A DNA stretch of 64,000 nt from Brachypterus glaber (lineage: Eukaryota > Arthropoda > Insecta > Coleoptera > Kateretidae): NCBI GenBank assembly GCA_958510825.1, contig OY294047.1, positions 40,067,229-40,131,228 of the forward strand, read 5' to 3'. The position numbers and the translations under genes are program-made. Below, one piece after another: positions 34,101 to 44,941 of the stretch (position 1 is the first letter of the stretch; the number at the start of each line of letters is the position of its first letter). The notes under the pieces are model-generated. The model was not told the origin of the DNA, searched no databases, and saw only the letters and a list, made by a program, of their open reading frames with translations.

Positions 34101-34367
34101 GGTGAGTATTTCTGAGAAAAATAGATTTAAGTTTCAGTTTATTTAGTTGAAAGTGATGCCATTTATAAATTTAGTTTTAAATTTTAGTTATTATAGTGTA
34201 GGATATTTTTGGTGATACAGAGTGATATTTTTGTTCTTTATTTGTTTGGATATATTATATATTAAATATAACAAAATGTGACTCACACTTACATTATGCG
34301 AGCTACATCTGACTCACATCAGAGCGTTTATAAGGATATGTACCAAGAGTGCCAAAAAAGTAATTGT
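31143..34367. other. Long AT-rich stretch without a supported gene
   Basis: Unique-looking, AT-rich sequence, possibly intronic. One small palindrome at about 31350-31441 pairs 'TTTGCTATCTGGAAATAATT' with 'AATTATTTCCTTTGACAGCA' and explains the 72-aa frame at 31220-31438. A good 5' splice-site consensus (AG|GTGAGTAT at 34102) occurs at the end of a patch with fewer A/T runs (33960-34101). Such sites are expected by chance in 64 kb, so I do not call an exon. Confidence 0.5.
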
Positions 34368-34498
34368 AAATAGTATATTATGCACCTAGTATGCGAACTA
34401 AGGCTTTAGTGTTCGAGACTGAAGTTTTTTTTGCTGAGACAGAGTCGAGGCAAAAAATCAGTCGAGAACACTTTGCAAACTTGGTGCATATACTATTT
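34368..34498. mobile_element. Small 'AATAGTATA' foldback
   Basis: 'AATAGTATATTATGCACC', 'AGTATGCGAACTAAGGC' and 'TTAGTGTTCGAGACTG' on the left pair with the complement on the right, ending 'GGTGCATATACTATT'. It is about 131 bp. The 72-aa frame at 34391-34609 is an artefact of it. Similar ends occur at 14.3 kb, 53.6 kb and (left end only) about 41.03 kb. Confidence 0.75.
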
Positions 34499-35509
34499 TT
34501 TCTACTACCTATAGCTAGTGACTCCAAATATCAGTTAAAAATAAAGTTTAAAAATTATTTTGACATAGATGTCAGTTTGACATATAGGTTGAAAAAAATT
34601 AGTAGTTAAAGTCTTAAATTTTTTTCATTATTGACCTTCGTCGATAAACAATGCTTAACAACGGTCAATAATAAATGAGTTTACTGAGTTCACTGGTTGC
34701 TAAGGTAAACAAGCCTTGACAACGGTTCATAATATGTAAGATAGCACTTAATTAGTTAGTAGAAAAAATACTATACATGCATGTGTTTTCAATTTTTTCC
34801 ATACATGTGTAGGTATAAATAACGTCAGTACATAGTAAAATTTCTATCCTAACCTTATTAGAATTCTTAAGGTTATGCATTTTTTCGATACCACGATATT
34901 AAAAAATTACCAAACATTTATGTGTTAATTACTTTCAATACGGACAATTTATCACAATTTTTTTTAGACTGTACTTGTAATTCATTCAATATAAATTAGT
35001 CTACTTTTGCTAGTATAATAAAACAACGCCGGAGATACTATTACTTCAAATTTGAATTATTATTATCAGTTTTTAGCAAATAAAAAATTACATTAAATTG
35101 TAAAAGACCTACTATTATACTAGCTAATTGTTTCCAAAAGGAAGTTTTTTCTCATTTCGTCAAAAAATGCAGATTTTTTAAAAATTTAATTTGAGTCAAA
35201 CATTAAAAAAAAAGTTTAATATGAGCTACACATCGTATAGTAGGTACACACTATGTGCTTATAGCATATTATGCTATAGCAAGGTTAATATCAAATTTGA
35301 TTGTAACTTTTACTTTCAAGTTTACATAATTATAGCAACATAAAACTTTGAGATTTTTGTGTATTTATCCCTTGTTCGCTATATACTGAATAAAATTTTA
35401 ACTATTTATTTATTAAATTAATGTGCAGTTTGAATGTTATTTATTAATTTGACGTATCCATAGAATTTATTCTCATAAGGCCCAATAAAGTATTATTATT
35501 ATTATTATA
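34499..35509. other. Non-coding stretch
   Basis: AT-rich, no gene. It ends with a short (TAT)n run at 35490-35508 that abuts the following repeat. Confidence 0.5.
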
Positions 35510-36412
35510 AAAACTTTTCGCAAAAAAAATGAACCGACTTCTATGTCTCTAAAAAGTAAAAAATAAGAAATACCTAAGTCGGTGCCAATTTCACCATTTC
35601 CTAAATTAATTACTAACAATTATTTATTTATTATTGTTTGCTGTGAAATTGGCACCGACTTAAGTATTTCTTATTTTTTTCTCTTTAGAGACATAGAAGT
35701 CGGTTCATTTTTTTTTTCGAAAAGTTTTTATTTTTTACTTTTTAGAGACACAGAACTTGTAGATTTGTAACGTCGTCTAAGCTAAATTATAATTGTCCTT
35801 CCATCTCGGCAAGCTGCTGACGTCACAACTCCCTGTTAGTGCGTTTTGACGTCATTAAAAATAAAATTCTAAAAAATAAAATAATAAAATAATTTTTATT
35901 TCAGCGCCCAAGAGTCCAACTAACCCTATTTTAAACGAAATACTAAAGAAAATCTTATTAAAATTTAAGCGTTAAGTAATAATCAAATAACGCCTTGTCC
36001 AGAGAATCAAGTTTAGCGGCATTTAAAAGATTTTCAGTGTGCCGTAATATTTGATTAACCCATTAATCAAGTTATCCGGCTTATCCGAGTTATCCGATAT
36101 TTCTCTAAAAATTTGGTTGGTAGTTGAACCAAATTAAGTCATTTTTAAGTGAAATTGCGTTGAAATGATTAGATTTATCTTAATTATCCCGCTTACCCGA
36201 CATTATCCGAGCGTCAAATTAAAACGGGACCAACTTATGAATGCCCTCTTTAAGTTGCAAAAAGTTTCATCACATTTTGTTCATTCGTTCCAAAGTTATG
36301 CGGGAACAAACATAAAAAAAATAAAAAAAAATAAAAAAAAATAAAAAAAAATAAAAAAAAAACAAAGTCACACGTCGAATTGATAACCTCCTCCTTTTTG
36401 GAAGTCGGTTAA
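35510..36412 (+). mobile_element. 'GAAGTCGGTT' repeat, copy 2
   Basis: It has the same order as the copy at 9.9-10.7 kb: a palindrome with 'GTCGGTGCCAATTTC' arms (about 35527-35727), the 'TTTCAGCGCCCAAGAG' body, the 'TTATCCGAGTTATCCGATA' phrase, an A-rich simple repeat, and the 'AACCTCCTCCTTTTTGGAAG' end. The termini GAACCGACTTC and GAAGTCGGTTA are mutually inverted. The A-rich tract (36309-36361) is longer here. The insertion sits between (TAT)n and (AAT)n microsatellites. It is non-coding. Confidence 0.78.
36309..36361 (+). repeat. (AAAAAAAT)n-type tract
   Basis: Five near-identical units of a run of A followed by T, in the 3' part of the GAAGTCGGTT repeat. Copy 1 has a shorter version at the same place. 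Confidence 0.8.
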
Positions 36413-36449
36413 AAATAATAATTGTTATTAGTTATTATCAGTAGATAGA

Positions 36450-36450
36450 A

Positions 36451-36517
<67 letters not shown>
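36450..36517. repeat. (AAT)n microsatellite
   Basis: About 22 uninterrupted AAT units, the longest microsatellite in the window. Confidence 0.95.
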
Positions 36518-37139
36518 TTTATTGCCAGAAAAAAAATTTATAACAGGTACAAATTCTAATTAAATGTGCAACAAATATGCTAACAGCACAGAAAATGTAG
36601 AAACATTTCAGCGTGCATAAACATTTGAGCGTGCAAATGCTTATGTATATCGTTTTTACCTAAATGCATATTTTTACATTTGAAACTCATGACTGCAACG
36701 ATAAATTTTCAATTTGATAAAAATGTTTTACTTTTATAAACTAAAATACCTATATTTTACAAAAAATAAAGATACATAAAATATAAGATGTAAAAGAAAA
36801 ACCGCGGAAACCATTTTACACCAGAAAATAAATAAAATTTTTGACATATGCATAATTTAGTCTTGCATGCTGACATGATATAAAAGAAATTCTCTTTCCC
36901 GGTAACACAATATTTTTATTACGTACTCGAGTAAGAAGAGGAAAAACCTACGAAGGACATATGGACAGGGTTGCCCAATATTTATTTTTGTAAAAGTAAT
37001 TTTTCATATTTATAATGCTTTACATAGGATAGCTTATCTCTCCGCCCGATCTTCGATTATTTTTTTAACCTTAATTTCGCTAGCAGTTTGAATTTCTAAA
37101 TTACTTTTGAAAAAATAATAAAAATAAGTAAAGATAACA
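36518..37139. other. Non-coding spacer
   Basis: AT-rich; nothing recognised. Confidence 0.5.
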
Positions 37140-37425
37140 AGAAGATTTAGAGTAAAAAGGAAAAACATGAAAAAAATTAACCAAAATTATTTTATTGTGT
37201 ATTTCAACTTTAAATATTTAGTAAAACATAAAACATATATTTTTTATTTTTTTAATATTTTTCATTGAAGAATTTAATATTATTATTAAAATACATATTA
37301 AAAAATTAAAAAAATATATTTTTTATGTCTTACTAATCATTTAAAGTTGAAATACATAATAAAATAAATTTGGTTACTTTTTCTCGTTTTTTTTCTTTTT
37401 ACTTTAAATCCTCCATTAAAAACTT
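37140..37425. mobile_element. Core of the CACAGGCC foldback, ends missing
   Basis: 'ATTTTATTGTGTATTTCAAC' and its mirror 'GTTGAAATACATAATAAAAT' match the central arms of the element at 4.1-4.7 kb. The terminal CACAGGCC portions are not present, so this is a deleted or differently bounded relative. Confidence 0.65.
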
Positions 37426-39287
37426 CCGCTAGGGAGAAAGCTTTGGTAGGAAAAGTTTGTCGGCAAATCTTTGATTAATTTAATTAATTTTTTTTTTTTG
37501 GGGGGGGGTGAACATTTTTTTTTAACAAAAATTTTCATTTGGGGTAAAGCTTTTTTCTAGAGTTTTTAGAAGCCGATTCTTATTTGGTATTTTTTTTTAT
37601 TATTCGGCAATTTTGCCAGTCACCCCCCAAAGAAAATGCCGGCCCTGGGTCTGCTTTGTTTTTTTTTAAACAAAAACGAATTAGAATTTCGATTAGAATA
37701 AATTCAATTATAAAAATTAGATAAATTATATGAGAAACACTATATTTTTAAAGAAACAAAGCTTAAACCCACTTTACACGGAGCAATTTGTGCGCAAGTT
37801 TGATGCTATGCAAGTTTGTTACAAGAATGATTCAGTCACTGCGCATGCCTTCAGGCAAGTTTGAGGCCATTTTCGTGCCATCAAATTATTTAAAACATGT
37901 TCTATTTTTCGGCGATTTTCACGCAAGTTTTATGGTTATTTTCGTGGTACCAACCTGGAAAAAAAGTTACCAAATCGATTTCATTTTACTAATATAGTAG
38001 CAACTGCACATGTTAATCATTATTATTATTAATAATAGGTCGGTCTGTCTAACTAAAAAACTTCCTTAAAAAAACAAATACTAGGTTATGTTTTTGTCAA
38101 CAAACGCAGAGACACGTCAAAATTGTGTAAAGTGGTCTTTACTCATATAAATGACGGAAATAACATAAATTTATACAATTCGCATCATCAGCATAGAAAA
38201 CTCGCAAACGAAAATAATTATCTATCTACAAAATGTATGTTTATAACCGAGTAGAAAAATATATTTTTTAATGTACGATTAGGTTGCCGCACAGTGGTCA
38301 AATTTTCGAAAAAGCTAGCCATATCTCAATTTAGCTCTATATGGGGATATTTGAGGTAGCCGAATACGAAAACGATATTATTTTTTTTTTAAGAAAATGG
38401 CGGATCCAATATGGCAGACATAAATGTCAAAAGTTTGAAATATTTTGTTTAAAAATATGAATATAATATTTGAGCTATTTTGAAGTTATGGTTGGAATAT
38501 GGTCACTTTTTAACAATTTTAGTTAAAAAAATATTTTTTCGAAAAATGCATCATTTTTAAAATTGGAAATATGCAGCCAGAAGTTAGCTAAAAGTTCAGG
38601 CTTTCTAACAGCGTATATATCTTAACTTAATATGGATGAATATGCAACCAAATCCCTGTTCGTAAATAAAAAACTTAAAAAAAATCGTATTTGCATAGCT
38701 GAATTTAAATTTCCCTAGATTAAAAACTGTTACAGATATATTAATCTTTTTTTTACGAAAACATAGCTTAATACATCTAGAATGAACATGAAGTATCACA
38801 TTTAGAAAATATTTTCAGGAAGAGGTTAGAATGTCAGCTTAAAAGTAAGATATTTTTTGGTAGCCAATGTGATCAAGTTTTTCTTAAAAAAAGTCAAAGT
38901 TAAGGTACTAGCAAACATTAATTATGCCTTAATTAGGAAGATTAGCAATATGACTTTTACATGCATTAAAGTGTTATATATATATACGATCTACTATTCG
39001 TTTTTTCGATTGCGTTAATTTCGTTTCCCCCTATTTTGGCCATCAATCTTGGAATATCCACCACCGTGTGACGTACCACATTTCGTCGTCTTGTTCTTAT
39101 AACATTTCAGTTAAGTTTCCCAGTTTTTCAAAAAATTACAAATATTTGAGATACGCTCCTTTGTATGCAAGGCGACGATTTTAGCACATAATATAATGTA
39201 TACATATTATATATTGTGCATTCTTTATTACTCAAGTACTTGTTTGCCCCTCCAGTTATATAATACACCGATACGTATTGATACTTC
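37426..39287. other. Stretch with no supported gene
   Basis: A G-run (37500-37508) and 'GCCGGCCCTGGG' near 37637 look like the right end of another hAT-like MITE, but no matching left end was found. 'AAAATGGCGGATCCAATATG' near 38395 is a phrase often seen in insect repeats. No gene. Confidence 0.5.
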
Positions 39288-39375
39288 TTTTTATCCACGA
39301 CCGTGATTAATGGGCCTATAAATCACGGGTCTGTAGAAATTAACCGTTTAAAATTTAAAACGACCGTGGATAAAG
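39288..39375. repeat. Small palindrome
   Basis: 'CTTTTTATCCACG' and 'CGTGGATAAAG' bound an 88-bp unit. Inside it ACCGTGATT pairs with AATCACGGGT. A second palindromic patch follows directly (39390-39500: 'TAATAGCTATTATTCG' and 'TTAATAGCATCTATTATATG'). Confidence 0.65.
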
Positions 39376-39500
39376 TATAGAATTCTACTCGCGTATAATA
39401 GCTATTATTCGTTCGGGTGATTAGGTCACTCGCCTTTCGGCTCGTGTTCCAAAATTCACCCTCATTGATTAATAGCATCTATTATATGCTCATTGAATAA

Positions 39501-40547
39501 TATACTATTATTTTCGTGGCATGCAAGCATTTAGTATAGTTTAGAAAAAAAGCGTTTTCCTAAAATGTATTTTTTTCAATTTTTTGATCAATGCTTTTTT
39601 CCATATTCAAATATTCTCTATATAAAAAACAGATTTTCATTATTACACCTGCACTTAAAAAATTGGCACCCCTGTTTTTTTTTAAATAAGCTAACTGAAT
39701 AGATACAGAAAAAAAAACAAAATCATATAAATTTTAGGTTGCACGTCACTTAGATATGTCGCGTTCCCCAATTCGATGTTGGTTTTACGTGAGTCGTCCT
39801 ACGGAAAGCTAGAAACATCTAGGACATTCATCCGCCCTTGCGTTTTTTAGGTCTTATACAGGGTTCTTTAGAAATTGCGAACCAAATTATTTTTTAAGAG
39901 TGCCTTAATGTGGCATTTTCTGTCAAAAGCAAGAGTGGACACATTAATTAATATTTAGGGATATAGCAAACCCGCAAACGTGTTTTTAGCATTAGTAAAT
40001 CACGCCCAGAGAGTAGCATTTGTAGTCAACCCCAGATATCAGTAAGTGGCTTCTCACATGTATTTCTGTTACTTTTTCACACTTGCCTGGAATAAAAGGG
40101 ATTTTTCCAGGAAATTTTAGAACGCACATTAAATTCGATAGTCAAGGAAGAGATTTTGTGTAAAAATCTCCCCGAAACTCGAAATTTTGGGGTAGTTTTA
40201 CCTATTTGAAAGTCAGGGCATCGTTAGATGAAATCTGAGGAAATAGGCTGACAATTCGCACATTTAGCCGAGTTTTCTGATTGGCCGAAACTTTTAACCT
40301 AAATTTTTCGACAAATTCTGAACTTTTGAAATTATTTATCTCTTTTAATATAAATCCCAGGGATTTAGGACAGCGACGGGCAGATCGGAAATTTAAAATT
40401 CTAGGGTACCCCCGCCTTCAGCGGGGGCGTCCCAGAACCATTGCTCTCAGACGTTTCGTTTAAAAGTTATTCGCAATAAACCGGGACTCTTTTTAAAAAA
40501 GAGCGCTCTAATGAAAATGCGGGAGTTAATAGTAAATTACGGACCAA
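39501..40547. other. Stretch with no supported gene
   Basis: A perfect short hairpin CCCCCGC-(5 nt)-GCGGGGG lies at 40409-40427 in a GC-richer patch (40360-40460). The 60-aa frame over it is not recognisable. 'TATACAGGGTTCTTTAGAAA' near 39856 resembles a lone end of the CAGGGT family. Confidence 0.5.
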
Positions 40548-40735
40548 GTACGCAAACCTTATTTTCAGTGTACTCAATATGCACTGAAATGGTTTGCGAC
40601 GAGGTTACGTGTTTGACGTTTACCAATTTTCTGACAGCAGATATGTAAAATCAGCTGATTGTCACTCCCCAACCGTTGTCATAGACAACGGGAGGAAAAT
40701 AGACACTAACTACTAACTAGGTAGGGGGAAAAATT
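40548..40735 (-). repeat. Dispersed repeat, copy 2 (inverted relative to 5.0-5.3 kb)
   Basis: The reverse complement of 'GCAAACCATTTCAGTGCA', 'GATATGTAAAATCAGCTGAT' and 'CTAACTACTAACTAGG' reproduces the order seen at 5.0-5.3 kb. The roughly 85-bp segment bounded by the small inverted repeat there is absent. Confidence 0.7.
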
Positions 40736-41332
40736 ATTAATTAATTATTAACCTGAAAGTTAAATAATAATAGATTTATTAATTTTCATAGTTAAATTAT
40801 CGTGGAAACTCGAATCAGAAGACTCTGTATATAGGAAACATTACCAGAGAATAGGATACATTTCTTGCATCCCAAGAGAAAGCAATTTCTTTCATTTTCT
40901 CTGGATAGAGCAGGATAACGTGGTCTATTCAGTTTCTAATACGAACCTCCAGACGAAAGGATTTTCCCCTGGATAATGGAAGTGTGTTTTGTCTAGATTG
41001 CTTTATACAAAATAACCACTAGGTCTGGTGAAATAGTATATTATATACCAAGAGACTTAAGTGCATCATTTAATCCCACGAGAGAAGTTAGGGGATTTAG
41101 GCACTTTGGTCCCGTGTTATGTACGCTATTTATGCACTTTCAGAAATATTATCATTATAAATATATTTATAATTTTGTTTCACTATTTCCAATATTTAAA
41201 ACATGACCATGAAAGTTTATACCAATTTGAAAACTTTAAAATCAATAATGAAATTTTAAACATGTTTTATTAACACCAATGGTTTTATTTTTAATCTCTA
41301 AGATCTATAGTTCTGTTATTAGATGTATTATA
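40736..41332. other. Non-coding spacer
   Basis: No gene. 'AAATAGTATATTATATACCA' at 41030-41050 resembles the left end of the small AATAGTATA foldbacks without a clear right end. Confidence 0.5.
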
Positions 41333-42507
41333 CAGGGTGTATTTGAAATAGGGTCGGAAATTTTAACAGGTGATTCTACATGATAAAATATGACAAAAAG
41401 TTCCTATAAACATATGTCTAAAAATGCGTCATAAGGGAGCTACGCCCCTTTGAAATTGGCCAAAAAAATCGGTTTTTATTTAATAACTCAGGAACCCTTT
41501 GAGATATATTAACGAGGTTTTGCACGTGAATTAATCCTAATAAGGCCCATCTTTATATGTCATTTTCACGTACTTATTTAAACCAGGGGTGTGCGAAACG
41601 GGGGGGCCTTATCAGTTTTTTGTCCCAAACTTTTTTCTGTGTAACTTTTTTGCAATTTTATTTTTGAAATATGATTCCTCAGGTCAAAATACATAAAAAA
41701 GGTACTCCTGTTGTAATACTGTAGGATTAACCGTTTTCGAGAAAAGTTCATTTGAAGGTGAAATTTCACGGTTCGAGGACGAAAAATTAAATACTAAAAT
41801 GTCGAAAACCAAAATTTTAATGATGCAATGTTATTCTACAACAAAAACTAAGAAAAAAAGTTTCCATACATGTAGGTCGAAAAAACGCTTTTAAAGCTAC
41901 CATAGCCCTTTAAAAATGGTGCATATTTAGGAGACCATAGCTCCATTAGGATTCATTTTTGGAAGTACCTGTATATGAGGTTTTTTTCTTAGTTTTTAAT
42001 GTACATTCGCCCTGCATCATTAAAATTTTGGTTTTCAACATTTTAGTATTTAATTTTTCGTCCTCGAACCGTGGAATTTCACCTTCAAATGAATTTTTCT
42101 CGAAAATGGTTAATCCTACAGTATTACAACAAGAGTACCTTTTTTATGTATTTTGACCTGAAAAATCATATTTCAAAAATAAAATTGCAAAAAAGTTACA
42201 CAGAAAAAAGTTTGGGACAAAAAACTGATAAGCCCTCCCCGCTTCGCACACCCCTGGTTGAAATAAGTTCACGAAAATAACACATAAAAATGGGCCTTGG
42301 TAGAATTAGTTGACGTGCAAAACCTCGTTGATATATCTCAAAGAGTTCCTTCGTTATTAAATAAAAACCGATTTTTTTAGCCACTTTCAAAGGGGCGTAG
42401 CTCCCTTATGACTCATTTTTAGACATATGTTTATAGGAACTTTTTGTCATATTTTATGATGTAGAATCATCTGTTAAAATTTCCGACCCTATTTCAAATA
42501 CACCGTG
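41333..42507. mobile_element. Large CAGGGTG foldback with TATA duplication
   Basis: The left end is CAGGGTGTATTTGAAATAGG and the right end is CCTATTTCAAATACACCGTG. TATA lies on both sides (41329-41332 and 42508-42511). The arms, each about 500 bp, pair closely. The 63-aa minus frame at 41578-41769 and the 69-aa plus frame at 42071-42280 are therefore near-identical peptides read from the two arms, an artefact of the palindrome. 'TAAGGGAGCTACG' and 'TTTATTTAATAACTC' link it distantly to the 7.6 and 27.7 kb elements. It is 1175 bp with no transposase. Confidence 0.88.
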
Positions 42508-42649
42508 TATATGTTCTATGAATATATTTTTACTTTGGTTCCTTCAAAGAGCTTTTTTTTTGTGGAGATTTTTTTGGTCGCGACCAGTTGGTTGAGTTTA
42601 ATTTTCTGTTAAACTTTTTAAAGTACCAACTGTATAATTTGTTTTGTTT

Positions 42650-42761
42650 TGGTCATTTTGGAGTGTTTAGCCTATGTTAATGGTATAGGAAAAAAGCTTT
42701 ACAAGGGAGGTGGGGGTCCAAAATGATCAAAATTTTCCTTACGTAATACTTGAACATTCCC
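42650..42761 (-). mobile_element. Single end of the GGGAACGTTC MITE (minus)
   Basis: Reads as the complement of 'GGGAATGTTCAAGTATTACG' with the G-rich 'GGGAGGTGGGGGTCC' inside it, and includes the 'CCTATGTTAATGGTATAGG' centre also present at 17.98 kb. The far half stops near 42650. Confidence 0.65.
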
Positions 42762-43144
42762 TAATTAGATGACATTTGTATTAATTTATACTGAGATCGT
42801 AAAAGCATAATTCTTGCCATGAATTAATATATAATGAAACTACTTCTTGTTTTAATTATATATTTTCACAAATTTAATTAAATAAATTTAAAAACCAAAT
42901 AAATTTAATTAATTCCAACAGAGATGCAAGCTTAGTTGCCCCAATTCTTTTTTCCTGGATTAACCTTATTTAAATTGAATTAACCTAATGCTATTTGGAT
43001 TTAAATTTAAATTGCGATTAATTATTTTTCTAAGCCAACAAAATTGGAAACTTTTATTAGGTTAGCCAAGAAAACAATTTAAGTAGAAAAATATAAAATG
43101 TTTAAAACTATTTAGTATACATATCGGATTTAATTAAAAAAAAG
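42762..43144. other. Non-coding AT-rich spacer
   Basis: Rich in AAATTTAATTA-like words; no gene. Confidence 0.5.
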
Positions 43145-43640
43145 TCACATGAAGAGTAGAACTAACATAAGGGCCTAACCCTCATTTTTTTCGAAATATG
43201 GTTTTTGCTTGAAACGGATAATACTTAACGTACTTTATCGCTCTAGTTAATAAAAATTCCTAATATGTTACTAGAAGTGGCAAAAAATGCATTGAAAAAT
43301 AAGGTTAGGGGTGCAAATTTTAATAATTTGTTTTTATTTGCCCCACCCAAATATTTTCCGTTAACTATTCTTGATTAAAAAAGGGTTATGAACCTATTTA
43401 AGACTAGCAAAGAGAAGATTTTATGCAAAAAGAGCCTTATAAGGAATGTGTGGGTTAGAACCTTTTGATAATTAAGGCTATTGTTTAGGCCGTTATTTCA
43501 AGTTTTTTTTTTTGTTGAAATCTACATAAAACGATGTAAACAATTGAAGACTATTAAAATATAATTAATATTAAGTATATATATCATTAGAAAATAAATT
43601 TTGTGGGTTAGGCCCTTATGTTAGTTGCACTTTTCACATG
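43145..43640. mobile_element. MITE (482 bp) inserted in a GAAGTCGGTT-type repeat
   Basis: TCACATG is present at 43145-43151 and 43634-43640. Between them the ends 'ACTAACATAAGGGCCTAACC' and 'GGTTAGGCCCTTATGTTAGT' are exact inverted repeats. A few looser outer bases also pair (AAGAGTAGA with a TGCACTTTT type). Removing 43152-43640 joins 'AAAGTCACATG' to 'TCGAATTGATAACCTCC', restoring the 3' end of the repeat seen intact at 10.66 and 36.37 kb. The duplication is 7 bp, or 8 with one mismatch, so a hAT-like origin is possible. Confidence 0.85.
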
Positions 43641-43679
43641 TCGAATTGATAACCTCCTCCTTTTTTAGAAGTTGGTTAA
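43641..43679 (+). repeat. 3' tail of a GAAGTCGGTT repeat
   Basis: 'TCGAATTGATAACCTCCTCC', then a T-run and 'AGAAGTTGGTTAATA', is a diverged version of the ends at 10700 and 36412. Only the terminal part remains, with the rest displaced or lost upstream of the inserted MITE. Confidence 0.7.
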
Positions 43680-44247
43680 TAAACAAATTTTAACACCAAA
43701 CCAAAAATGGAAGCAAGTAAATGCTTAAACTTCAAAATAACACACTGATTTGTAAAATTAGACACTTCAATGTTATTTTAACAATTCCAAATCATAGAAA
43801 CAATCGAACATAACCTTACCTGTGTCAAATGCAACGAACTAATAACTCTTCTTTCTAGAATACGCATACCGTTAAAATAAAGTATCGCCAACATCTCGGT
43901 TTGTTTGTAAACAAATAGTAGGTATATTCAGGCCTGAACAATAACAGTTACCAGTAACTGTCTCTGTTAGAACAATAATTTGCGAGTAAGACAGACGAAT
44001 GTTTATGTTGCCGACGTTTTTGTTAGTGAAGTTTTAACGAATGAAATGCCTATTCTAGAGAGAAGAGTTATTAGTTCGTTGGTCAAATGCGTAAGAGTTT
44101 TTATAATACAGGAGAGAATTTATTACCAAGCAACTAAAAATAACAGATCAACGTTCTGTTTTACTGTAAATACTTCAATAACTAAAATTGTTTGGGGTTC
44201 CATATACAAAAAGCTTTAGTATTTACCTACTACGGTATATGGTATTA
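43680..44247. other. Non-coding stretch
   Basis: No convincing gene. 'CTAATAACTCTTCTTTCTAG' near 43840 and its complement near 44065 are arms of another diffuse palindrome, which explains the 79-aa frame at 43980-44219. Confidence 0.5.
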
Positions 44248-44941
44248 CACGGCTCACCTGGGCGATTTTAAAGGAAAATTTCGTGAACCCCTACATTTTT
44301 TGGACCAAAACATACCTGATGACATAAGAAATCAATTCCCATTTGAAAGAAAATCGTAAAAGATACACTTTTAAGACAGATTAAAAAAACGTTTTTTTTA
44401 ATAATAGGTTGTGTCAAAAAATCTCGAATATAGAAATCGAAAACGGTCTCTATCTCAAAAGTTGCTCCTTAGTAAAAAACGGTGGCCACTCAAAAATGAG
44501 CCAAATCGATTAATGTTTAGAGGTACCTCAAAGCACTCAAACTGAAAAAAATGAGTACCTGTTTTTCGGATAAAAAGTGATTGTATATAAAATTGAGGAA
44601 ATTTTGCAGGATTTCTTTGGTAATATTTAGAAACAATACTAATTGTAAGAAACTGAAAAATTACAACCACCGTCCCTTAAGTTAAAACATAAAAAAAAAC
44701 CCAATTATTTGAAGATTTCGCGAAAATTTCATTTTGCGGAAACAATTTCGGTTTCAAAATTTGGGATTTTTTGACACAGCCTATTACTCAAAAAAACGTT
44801 TTTTTAATCTGTTTGTAAAAGTGTATCTTTTGCGATTTTCTTTCAAATGGTAATTGATTTCTTATGTCATCAGGTATGTTTTAGACTAAAAAATGTAGGG
44901 GTCCACGAAATTTTTATTTAAAATCGCCCAGGCTAACCGTG
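44248..44941. mobile_element. Foldback with 'CACGGCTCACCTGGGCG' ends
   Basis: The ends pair (CACGG...CCTGGGCGATTTTAAA with TTTAAAATCGCCCAGG...CCGTG), with ATTA outside both. Pairing continues through 'ACATACCTGATGACATAAG', 'AAAGAAAATCG' and 'TTTTTTGACACAGCCTATTA'. It is 694 bp. The 71-aa minus frame at 44455-44670 lies in its loop and resembles nothing known. Confidence 0.85.

Noticed and set aside
34102..34109. Consensus 5' splice site after a less AT-rich patch
   Set aside because: An 8-base consensus is expected once or twice by chance in 64 kb over two strands; no coding frame supports it.
36450..36517. CRISPR-like or regulatory array
   Set aside because: It is a plain (AAT)n microsatellite without spacers. 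No repeat-spacer arrays were seen anywhere in the window, and the sequence is eukaryotic.
41578..42280. Near-identical 63-aa minus and 69-aa plus peptides
   Set aside because: They come from the two arms of the same foldback; not genes.
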